A stretch of 64,000 nucleotides of DNA from UBA1351 sp963677625. GTDB taxonomy: Bacteria; Bacillota; Clostridia; Lachnospirales; Vallitaleaceae. The stretch's first letter is position 1; the number at the start of each line of letters is the position of its first letter. The stretch spans positions 62,001 to 126,000 of the forward strand of contig CAXXSW010000011.1 of assembly GCA_963677625.2 (NCBI GenBank), read 5' to 3'. Shown here piece after piece: positions 1 to 7,066 of the stretch. The position numbers and the translations under genes are program-made. The notes below the pieces were generated by a model. It worked only from the letters and a program-made list of their open reading frames with translations. It was not told where the DNA came from and made no database searches.

Positions 1-2
1 AA

Positions 3-578
3 TCTTCTGTACTTCTACCTATTGTTGAGAAGGAGGGAAAGCTGTATATACTTTTTGAAAAAAGGAGTCAGTGGGTTAGCCAACCAGGCGAAATTTGCTT
101 TCCAGGTGGAAGAGTTGACCAAGCAGATATGGATGCAGAAGCTACGGCTTTGAGAGAAACGTATGAAGAGTTAGGATATGCTGACCAAGAGGTACAAATA
201 CTAGGTAAACTAGGTGTGTTACCGGCTCATTTTAGGAACTTAATCCATTGTTATATAGGTTTTATTCATTGGGATCAGGTGGAGGCCAGTAGGTATAACC
301 ATCAGGAAGTTGAAGAAGTTATTCTTGTTGACCTTGACCACTTACTTGATATTCAGCCCAAGATATATAGCCTACAGGTAAAAGCAGAAACCTATATTCT
401 AGATGAACATGGTAAGAAGCAAGTTACTTTTCCAGTGAGCGCCTTAGGCCTTCCTGAAAAATACGATGATAGTTGGAATATGGGTAAAAGGAATGTTATT
501 GTCTATGAGTTGGAACATGTTACGATTTGGGGGTTAACAGCAACCCTTCTTAAGTATTTTATTGAACAATTAAGGTAA
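3..578 (+). CDS. NUDIX hydrolase, CoA pyrophosphatase-like (5' truncated)
   Basis: The reading frame is open from the left edge of the window, so the start codon lies outside. The visible part holds a FEKRS segment, then GEICFPGG and the Nudix helix with RETYEELGY. This spacing (FPGG, then about 15 residues, then REXXEEXG) is that of the NudL/YeaB-type enzymes that hydrolyse coenzyme A to phosphopantetheine and 3',5'-ADP. That substrate is an inference from the family. The protein ends at TAA 576-578 and is followed by a good terminator, so it closes its own transcription unit. It appears cytosolic with no membrane segment. The family assignment is secure; the exact substrate is less so, because other Nudix subfamilies share the box. 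Confidence 0.85.
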   Translation, partial: SSVLLPIVEKEGKLYILFEKRSQWVSQPGEICFPGGRVDQADMDAEATALRETYEELGYADQEVQILGKLGVLPAHFRNLIHCYIGFIHWDQVEASRYNHQEVEEVILVDLDHLLDIQPKIYSLQVKAETYILDEHGKKQVTFPVSALGLPEKYDDSWNMGKRNVIVYELEHVTIWGLTATLLKYFIEQLR

Positions 579-584
579 TGATTG

Positions 585-636
585 AAGGAACATAGAGGAA
601 TGTAGCTTTGGCTACAAACCCTAGGTTCCTTTTTTG
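585..636 (+). terminator. Rho-independent terminator after the NUDIX gene
   Basis: AAGGAAC (585-591) pairs with GTTCCTT (625-631). An inner perfect hairpin TGTAGC-TTTG-GCTACA (601-616) sits at the tip, and a run of T residues follows (630-635). Confidence 0.85.
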
Positions 637-671
637 ATATAATGAAGTCAAAGAAGAAAGGAAGGTAGTAT

Positions 672-1910
672 ATGTCATATATAGATTTAAATAAATCACT
701 TTATCACTTGGTGACTCAATATCCTGAAGTAAAGGAATATCTTATGGGACAGGGTTTGGATCAAGTTGAAAATCAAGAACTTCTTGAAACTATTGGTAAG
801 AATATTACAGTCGGTGTCTTGATTCAATCCAAAAAAATCAATAAAGAGCTTTTTGTTAGTCAATTGGAAGCCATTATTTTTGAATCAAGGAAGTTGGCGG
901 ACACGACACTTCTTGAAAAAGAAAGGAATCATAAGGCATCAATTAAGATACAAGGGATATTGCCTTGTCCTGTTAGGATTCCTTTATTGGAAGCCTTTGA
1001 AGCTTGGATGGAAAAACAAGACAAGGACTACCAAGGAATCATTGATTATGAACTAAAGGCGGCCTCTATGGGGGTTGAATGGCTTAAGGAAGCCATGGAA
1101 AAATCTTCAGAATCAAGAGATGTAGCAAGTGAGGTTGCAGATGTGTTTCTATCGGCAGGATTTGATCTCTTTTTTGATAATCGCTATATGGGACATTTAA
1201 AAAAAGAAAAAGTTTTTCAGGATATGATGCAAATGGAAGGCTATAATATGGATTTTGATAATGATACAATTGATTTAAAGGATCCAGACAAGGACTATTC
1301 GATTATAGGAACGGTACCGGCTGTGTTTCTAATCAATCATACTGCTTTGGGTGACAAACCAGTCCCCTTTACTTGGGAGGCATTAATTGGTGGTGAATAC
1401 GAAAACCAGGTTAGCTTACCAGTTGGTGATTTTGACCTTTTCAATGCTATCCTTTTAAATATTCATAAACAATTCGGTTTGGATGGGGTAAGGCGTTTAG
1501 GTAAGACCCTTATGAAATCGATGCATCCGTCTGAAATGGTAAAATCCGGTACTAAACCTAATCAACCAGCAGTGACTATCATGCCTTTCTTTTTCACAAA
1601 AATGACAAGACCAGGTAGCAATATGGAAGCGGTTTGGCCTAAAGATGGAGCCATAATTAGTCCTATATTTATGTTGTCTAAGAGAGAAAAGAGAGACCAG
1701 GTCCAACCTATAGTTGATTTTTTTAGCTCAAAAGAGGTTGGTGAAATCCTAAGTCATAATGGTAGATTTCCATCTACACATCCCCAAGTTGATAACCTAA
1801 TCCCTAAAGAAAATCGGTATATGTGGATTGGTTGGGATTATATTAAAGATAATGATATCGGTCTTCTTATTGAAGAATGTATGAAGACTTTTGAAGGAGG
1901 AGACATATGA
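672..1910 (+). CDS. Cytosolic substrate-binding-like protein with DUF1858-like N-terminus
   Basis: This 412-residue protein is the first gene of a four-gene operon. Residues 1-70 look like the small helical DUF1858/ScdA-N type domain (pattern DLNKSLYHLVTQYPEVKEYL). From about residue 95 to the end it resembles a type 2 periplasmic binding protein of an ABC importer (CPVRIPLLEAFEAWME, later FFFTKM and GRFPSTHPQVDN). It has no signal peptide, lipobox or membrane segment, so it should stay in the cytosol, which is unusual for a binding protein. An RBS (GGAAGG) precedes ATG 672. Its stop overlaps the start of the next gene as ATGA, suggesting translational coupling with the GTPase and ABC ATPase that follow. 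Ligand and pathway are unknown; a metal or metallocofactor chaperone is only a guess from the neighbours. Confidence 0.75.
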   Translation: MSYIDLNKSLYHLVTQYPEVKEYLMGQGLDQVENQELLETIGKNITVGVLIQSKKINKELFVSQLEAIIFESRKLADTTLLEKERNHKASIKIQGILPCPVRIPLLEAFEAWMEKQDKDYQGIIDYELKAASMGVEWLKEAMEKSSESRDVASEVADVFLSAGFDLFFDNRYMGHLKKEKVFQDMMQMEGYNMDFDNDTIDLKDPDKDYSIIGTVPAVFLINHTALGDKPVPFTWEALIGGEYENQVSLPVGDFDLFNAILLNIHKQFGLDGVRRLGKTLMKSMHPSEMVKSGTKPNQPAVTIMPFFFTKMTRPGSNMEAVWPKDGAIISPIFMLSKREKRDQVQPIVDFFSSKEVGEILSHNGRFPSTHPQVDNLIPKENRYMWIGWDYIKDNDIGLLIEECMKTFEGGDI

Positions 1911-2608
1911 ATCTAATAACCGTATCAGGACCACCTTCATCAGGAAAAACTTCCGTTATTGTAAAAACTATTGGTGCCCTTCATGAACGGGGATTTTTGG
2001 TAGGTGTTGTAAAATTTGACTGTCTTTATACTGATGATGACATCATATATGAGAAATTAGGTGTACCTGTAAAAAAAGGTCTTTCAGGAGCCCTTTGTCC
2101 AGACCACTATTTTGTATCTAATATTGAAGAAGTGGTTCAGTGGGGAAAGAAGCAGGGTGTGGATGTTTTAATCACTGAAAGTGCAGGTCTTTGTAACCGG
2201 TGTTCCCCTTATATAAAAGAAATCAAAGCTATATGTGTCATTGATAATCTTTCCGGTATCAATACACCTAAAAAAATTGGTCCCATGTTAAAGGCTGCCG
2301 ATATAGTTGTAATAACTAAGGGAGATATTGTTTCTCAAGCAGAGAGAGAAGTCTTTGCATCAAGAGTTAGACAGGTGAATCCTAAAGCTATTACCATGAA
2401 CATTAATGGTTTAACTGGTCAAGGTGCATTTGAGCTTTCTACGCTTATGTATGACCAGGAAGAGCATATTGATACAGTAAAAGGGAAGGAACTTAGGTTT
2501 TCCATGCCATCTGCTCTTTGCTCATACTGTCTTGGTGAAAGAAGAATCGGTGATGATTATCAGATGGGAAATGTAAGAAAGATGGATTTGGGTGATAGTC
2601 ATGAATAA
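1907..2608 (+). CDS. HypB/UreG/CobW-like P-loop GTPase
   Basis: This 233-residue protein belongs to the SIMIBI class of metallochaperone GTPases. The P-loop GPPSSGKT is at residues 8-15, a switch-like ITESAGLC at about 89-96, and TKGD (guanine-specificity position) at 137-140. Cysteines at 39, 64, 96, 99, 205 and 208, including two CxxC pairs (CNRC, CSYC), could bind metal. HypB and UreG relatives deliver nickel, and CobW relatives deliver zinc or cobalt. The family relationship is what the motifs show; the metal is not visible. No hydrogenase or urease genes are present. It overlaps the upstream gene by ATGA and the downstream ATPase by 8 bp, so the three are almost certainly co-translated. 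The start ATG 1907 has a strong GGAGG. Confidence 0.8.
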   Translation: MNLITVSGPPSSGKTSVIVKTIGALHERGFLVGVVKFDCLYTDDDIIYEKLGVPVKKGLSGALCPDHYFVSNIEEVVQWGKKQGVDVLITESAGLCNRCSPYIKEIKAICVIDNLSGINTPKKIGPMLKAADIVVITKGDIVSQAEREVFASRVRQVNPKAITMNINGLTGQGAFELSTLMYDQEEHIDTVKGKELRFSMPSALCSYCLGERRIGDDYQMGNVRKMDLGDSHE

Positions 2609-3623
2609 AAAACAATTATTAGAATTATCTATAAATCATACTATAGAAGAATATCCTTTCATGTCAGCTTATTTTGATGATCATAATCATCTCTATACGA
2701 ATAGGCATATATCAGTTTCTGAAAATCTAGCTCAATTGCATGAGGATAAACTTGAAGACATGGCTATAGATGCTGAATCAAGTATTGAAGCCTATTATGC
2801 TTTTTTTCAGCAGATGTGTGAATTTTTGGGCATTAAGGAAGAAGAAAAAGTAAAGTCCTTGACTATATTGCCAGGTCATAATAAATCTATGGAAACTGAA
2901 GGCTTTCAGCCGCTTACCATAGACCAAGGCGAAATCATAGCTATTGTTGGACCTACTGGTTCAGGGAAAAGTCGCTTATTAGCGGATATAGAATGGACGG
3001 CTGACAGGGATACACCAACAGGACGAAAAATACTTATTAATAAGGAGGAACCTGATAAGAAATGGCGATTTTCTTCAGGTAATAAACTGGTAGCACAACT
3101 TTCGCAGAATATGAACTTTGTTATGGATTTATCAGTTGGTGAATTTGTTGAATTGCATGCTGCTAGCCGACTGGTGGAAGATATCCCCAACATAAGTAAG
3201 AAAATTATTGATGAAGCCAATTATTTAGCTGGAGAGGCATTTGATCTTAATACACCTATTACCAGTCTATCAGGAGGTCAATCCAGAGCATTGATGATAG
3301 CAGATACGGCCATATTAAGCCAATCACCTATTGTGCTGATTGATGAAATTGAAAATGCAGGTATTGATAGGAAGAAGGCTCTTAAATTATTAGTTAAAGA
3401 GGAAAAAATAGTTTTAATGGCCACTCATGATCCTATATTAGCCTTAATGGCAGATAAAAGGATTATCATTCGAAATGGTGGAATCGACGATGTACTTATA
3501 ACTTCACAGGATGAAAAAGCTATGTTACATAAATTGGAAAAAGTGGACAAGTATCTTATGGATAAGCGTCAGCAATTAAGATTGGGCAAAACTCTTAAGA
3601 TGGAAGCTTTACATATTGATTAA
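2601..3623 (+). CDS. Orphan ABC-type ATPase with DUF1858-like N-terminal extension
   Basis: This 340-residue protein has one complete ABC nucleotide-binding domain: Walker A GPTGSGKS at residues 117-124, signature LSGGQ at 223-227, Walker B IVLIDE at 244-249 and the switch histidine H276. No permease gene is nearby. The first 85 residues are an extra domain whose beginning (SINHTIEEYPFMSAYF) resembles the DUF1858-like start of the substrate-binding-like protein two genes upstream. GTG 2592 is possible, but ATG 2601 is chosen because a GGGTGA stretch lies at a suitable distance. The start overlaps the end of the GTPase gene. Without a membrane partner it is more likely a soluble ATPase working with the GTPase than part of a transporter. 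Function unknown. Confidence 0.8.
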   Translation: MNKKQLLELSINHTIEEYPFMSAYFDDHNHLYTNRHISVSENLAQLHEDKLEDMAIDAESSIEAYYAFFQQMCEFLGIKEEEKVKSLTILPGHNKSMETEGFQPLTIDQGEIIAIVGPTGSGKSRLLADIEWTADRDTPTGRKILINKEEPDKKWRFSSGNKLVAQLSQNMNFVMDLSVGEFVELHAASRLVEDIPNISKKIIDEANYLAGEAFDLNTPITSLSGGQSRALMIADTAILSQSPIVLIDEIENAGIDRKKALKLLVKEEKIVLMATHDPILALMADKRIIIRNGGIDDVLITSQDEKAMLHKLEKVDKYLMDKRQQLRLGKTLKMEALHID

Positions 3624-3635
3624 AAGGAGAATAAT

Positions 3636-3875
3636 ATGCATGATGGATGTAGTGGTAGATTTATCACAGGAAAAGAAGTTTTAATGAAAGTAAGGATGAT
3701 GGGTTTTTCTAATGGGTATATGCCCCTTCCCTTATCAATTCAGTGTCAATGTGGTGAAGAGATGGTTATGTCAACTTTTGAAGATAAGTGCCCTCATTGT
3801 GGTATGGTTTACGCGGTAACACCTTGTCATGCTTTTGATCCAGCTAATATCATGGCATGTGGAAAAGACAACTAA
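3636..3875 (+). CDS. Small cysteine-rich zinc-ribbon protein
   Basis: This 79-residue protein is the last gene of the cluster, 12 bp after the ABC ATPase, with AAGGAG before ATG 3636. It carries CQCG and CPHC, a classical zinc-ribbon pair separated by 14 residues, plus additional cysteines near both ends (HDGC, TPCH and MACG), seven in all. It has no signal peptide or membrane segment. I do not recognise the family. The ribbon and the gene position suggest a metal-binding or nucleic-acid-binding accessory of the preceding proteins, which is inference only. Its reading frame, RBS and operon position make it a real gene. Confidence 0.7.
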   Translation: MHDGCSGRFITGKEVLMKVRMMGFSNGYMPLPLSIQCQCGEEMVMSTFEDKCPHCGMVYAVTPCHAFDPANIMACGKDN

Positions 3876-3970
3876 GTTGAATTCAACCTGATGAATACCT
3901 ATTTCTTTACCTACAATTCTTGTAATATATACAGGATTTGAATCGGATTATAAAAAAAATTAAAATGGCC

Positions 3971-3999
3971 TTGATACAATATATAGTTAGTGATATACT
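3971..3999 (+). promoter_or_regulatory. SigA-type promoter of the nrdDG leader
   Basis: TTGATA (3971-3976), 17-bp spacer, TATACT (3994-3999). Transcription would start near 4006, just before the riboswitch. The 95 bp upstream back to the zinc-ribbon gene hold only a 12-bp palindrome, GTTGAATTCAAC, at 3876-3887. Confidence 0.7.
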
Positions 4000-4014
4000 C
4001 ATATCAACTACATA

Positions 4015-4200
4015 TTGTGTTTAGAGGTCATTTTTGTTAATAGGGAAGGAAGTGTAAATCTTCCACAGCCCCCGCTACTGTAATTGGGATGAAAGCTTAA
4101 AAACCACTGTAAGTCAACAGACGATCAAGTCAATCTTATGGGAAGGTCGGTGAGTAAGAAGATCATAAGTCAGGAGACCTGCCTTTAAATGTCAATCAAA
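4015..4200 (+). ncRNA. Cobalamin (B12) riboswitch controlling nrdD-nrdG
   Basis: The conserved blocks of the adenosylcobalamin riboswitch are present in order: AGAGGTC (4023) for P1, AATAGGGAA (4039), CCACAGCCCCCGCTACTGTA (about 4063-4082), GAAAGC, CCACTG (4104), GGGAAGG and the B12 box AAGTCAGGAGACCTGCC (4177-4193). The GACCT of the box can pair back to AGGTC to close P1. The 140 nt after the aptamer contain the expression platform. An ATTTTCG/CGAAAAT pairing is visible, but there is no clear T-tailed terminator, so the control step (transcription or translation) is not assigned. Confidence 0.93.
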
Positions 4201-4334
4201 CTTCGGTGGGAAGTGAAAGATTTGAAAGCCTATTTTCGTGATGGATTCGATTATTATATTTAGGTCCCGAAAATGCTGTCCTATTATAGGTCTGTCTTTT
4301 ATTGTACCACCATACATAATGGAGGTATTTTTTT

Positions 4335-6419
4335 ATGCAAGTAAGAAAAAGAAACGGTGCGGTTTCTGATTTTGAGAACTTGAAAATTGCTAGAGCTATT
4401 TTTAAAGCAGCTAAAGCTTGTGGTGGAACAGACTTTGAAACAGCAAGAGTGCTGTCCTTAAAAGTAACAGAAGCTATATCTGAACGTCAAGAGCCTATCG
4501 TGGATATTGAAGAGATTCAGGACACAGTGGAAAAGATATTGGTAGAGAACGGTCATGCTAAAACAGCTAAGAAATATATTCTCTATAGGCATCAGAGAAA
4601 AGAAGCAAGAGAGACACATTCCTTGGTTGGTGCAACCATCAATCTGATGAACAATTATCTGGATAATAGGGATTGGCAGGTAAAAGAAAATGCAAATGGT
4701 TCAGATAAATCCGTTATGGCACTCTATAATTACACAAGAGAGGAGTTCGTAAAACTATACTGGCTTCATGAAATATATCCAGTGGAAGTGTCTAACGCCC
4801 ATGAAAATGGAGACATTCATATCCATGACCTTGGATTTTTGTCACCTTATTGTTCAGGATGGGACTTACTTCAATTGATTCGGGAGGGCTTCAGAGGTGA
4901 ACGTCAAACAAGTGCACCTGCCAAACATCTATCTACAATTTTAGGTCAATTAGCTAACTCCATTTTTGCTACTCAGTTGGAAAATGCAGGGGCTCAGGCT
5001 TTTTCTTCATTTGATACATACCTGGCACCGTTTATAAGATATGATCATTTAAAGTATGATGAAGTTAAGCGTATGATGAAATCTTTTATTTTTGAAATAA
5101 ATATGCCGATGAGGGTTGGGGGACAAGCACCATTTTCTAATCTGACATTCGACTTATCATGTCCTAAGAATATTAAGGATACAGCAGTTATTATTGGTGG
5201 ACAAATGATGGAAACTACTTATGGTCAATTCCAGAAAGAAATGGACATGATCAATAAAGCCTTTACGGAATGTATGACAGAAGGAGACTCAGAAGGTAGA
5301 CTATTTACCTTTCCTATTCCAACCCTAAATGTAGATGAAGATTTTCCATGGGACCGAGAAGTTGTAGAGGATTGGATGCGACTTACAGTTAAATTTGGAC
5401 TTCCATACTTTGCAAACTTTATTAATTCAGATTTATCTCCTGAGGATGCCAGATCTATGTGTTGTCGACTACGTCTTGATCAAAGGGAATTGAGAAAAAG
5501 AGGAGGAGGCTTATTTGGCTCTAATCCACTTACTGGTTCTATTGGAGTTGTTACGATTAATTTACCGAGAATTGGTTATAAAGCAAGAACAAGAACTGAG
5601 TTTTTTGAACGATTAAGGAATCAGATGGAGATTGCTGTAGAATCACTAGAACTTAAACGTAAATATCTGGAGAGATGGACGGAAGATGGTTTGTACCCAT
5701 ATTGCAGGATATACTTAAAACTTGTTTATGAAAAATCTAAAAAATATTGGTCTAATCACTTTTCTACAATTGGGCTTGTTGGAATGAATGAGGCTCTAAT
5801 GAATTTTATGGGTAAGGATATCGGGTCAGAAAAAGGACTTGAGATGGCTCATGAAATAATGGACTATATGCGTGATTTCCTTTCCGAAATTCAAGAAAGA
5901 ACAGGAAATATGTATAATTTAGAGGCAACTCCTGCTGAGTCTACAGCCTATCGTTTAGCTATGAAAGATCGTAAACAATATCCTGATATTCAATGTCAGG
6001 GAACAGTAGAAACACCTTATTATACAAACTCTTCCCAATTGCCCCCAAATTATACTGAGGATATTTTTGAGGTTATGGAATTACAGGATGAGCTTCAAAC
6101 CAAGTATACTGGAGGAACGGTTCAACACATTTATACGGCTGATAAGATAACGGACATCAAAGCGGTCACTGGTTTGATCCAGACCTTGTTTACCACCTAT
6201 TCCATGCCTTACATTAGCTATACACCTACTTTTTCTCATTGTAAAAATCATGGATACATAAAAGGGGAACACTTTACATGTCCAATCTGTAATGAGGAAG
6301 CATTGGTGTATTCAAGGGTTACCGGTTACTATAGACCGGTTCAAAGATTTAATGCAGGTAAGCAAGAGGAGTTTGGCAACAGATTAAAATTTGTTATGAA
6401 AGGGCAGGCGACAAGTTGA
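4335..6419 (+). CDS. nrdD: Anaerobic (class III) ribonucleoside-triphosphate reductase
   Basis: This 694-residue glycyl-radical enzyme reduces ribonucleoside triphosphates to dNTPs under anaerobic conditions. An ATP-cone (MQVRKRNGAVSDFENLKIAR onward, about residues 1-90) gives allosteric control. The catalytic domain includes MCCRLRLD with cysteines 376-377 at the active-site position. The C-terminal zinc site is CKNHG (C636) and CPIC (C649, C652), followed by RVTGYY with the radical-bearing Gly664. Length and motif order are normal. GGAGG precedes ATG 4335. It lies directly downstream of a cobalamin riboswitch, so it is expected to be repressed when B12 is available. It is translationally coupled to its activase nrdG, whose start overlaps its stop. 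Confidence 0.95.
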   Translation: MQVRKRNGAVSDFENLKIARAIFKAAKACGGTDFETARVLSLKVTEAISERQEPIVDIEEIQDTVEKILVENGHAKTAKKYILYRHQRKEARETHSLVGATINLMNNYLDNRDWQVKENANGSDKSVMALYNYTREEFVKLYWLHEIYPVEVSNAHENGDIHIHDLGFLSPYCSGWDLLQLIREGFRGERQTSAPAKHLSTILGQLANSIFATQLENAGAQAFSSFDTYLAPFIRYDHLKYDEVKRMMKSFIFEINMPMRVGGQAPFSNLTFDLSCPKNIKDTAVIIGGQMMETTYGQFQKEMDMINKAFTECMTEGDSEGRLFTFPIPTLNVDEDFPWDREVVEDWMRLTVKFGLPYFANFINSDLSPEDARSMCCRLRLDQRELRKRGGGLFGSNPLTGSIGVVTINLPRIGYKARTRTEFFERLRNQMEIAVESLELKRKYLERWTEDGLYPYCRIYLKLVYEKSKKYWSNHFSTIGLVGMNEALMNFMGKDIGSEKGLEMAHEIMDYMRDFLSEIQERTGNMYNLEATPAESTAYRLAMKDRKQYPDIQCQGTVETPYYTNSSQLPPNYTEDIFEVMELQDELQTKYTGGTVQHIYTADKITDIKAVTGLIQTLFTTYSMPYISYTPTFSHCKNHGYIKGEHFTCPICNEEALVYSRVTGYYRPVQRFNAGKQEEFGNRLKFVMKGQATS

Positions 6420-7063
6420 TTATCAGCGCTTTTAATAAATGTTCTTTTATTGATTATGAGGGAAAGAGAGCAGGGGTTATTTTTACCAAAGCTTGTAATA
6501 TGACCTGTCCTTACTGTCATAATCTGCATATGGAAGATGAGAGTCTTGATGAAGCTTGGATATTGAATTTTCTAAAAAAAAGGAAAGGTTTATTGGAAGG
6601 GGTAGTCATTTCAGGAGGAGAACCCTGTCTTTATGAAGAGATCATTGATCTAATTAGGAAGATAAAGGAATTGGGGTATCCAGTGAAATTGGATACAAAT
6701 GGTTCAAGACCAGATAGGGTAAAAAGATTGATTGATGAGCAGTTGGTCGACTATATAGCTATGGATATAAAGACAATTCCGGAAAAATATGAAGAAATTT
6801 CTGGTCTTAGATTTGAAGAGGTGAAAGAGTCTTTTTATATAATAAAAGGGTTTAGAAATCATGAATTTCGAACTACCCTCTATCCCAAAATAGAAGTTAG
6901 CGACATAGAAAAACTATGTCGCTGGCTAAAGGATGATAACTATTATTTACAACAGTTTGAACCGACTGGTTGGTGTCAGCTACAACCATATGATGAAGGG
7001 GTTTTGAAAGCGCTGACAGATAAATACCAAGTTAAGATACGTGGAACTAATTTTTTTGTATAG
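6416..7063 (+). CDS. nrdG: Anaerobic ribonucleotide reductase activating enzyme (radical SAM)
   Basis: This 215-residue activase installs the glycyl radical on NrdD, using S-adenosylmethionine and a 4Fe-4S cluster. The cluster motif CNMTCPYC (C27, C31, C34) is the radical-SAM CxxxCxxC signature, followed by SGGEPCL, the GGE motif for SAM binding. The start is taken as TTG 6416, which overlaps the nrdD stop as TTGA. No ATG precedes the cluster motif, the next Met being Met29 inside it. No strong RBS precedes it, so translation probably depends on termination of nrdD. Only 3 bp separate its stop from the stop of the convergent gene on the other strand. Confidence 0.93.
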   Translation: MIISAFNKCSFIDYEGKRAGVIFTKACNMTCPYCHNLHMEDESLDEAWILNFLKKRKGLLEGVVISGGEPCLYEEIIDLIRKIKELGYPVKLDTNGSRPDRVKRLIDEQLVDYIAMDIKTIPEKYEEISGLRFEEVKESFYIIKGFRNHEFRTTLYPKIEVSDIEKLCRWLKDDNYYLQQFEPTGWCQLQPYDEGVLKALTDKYQVKIRGTNFFV

Positions 7064-7066
7064 AAC

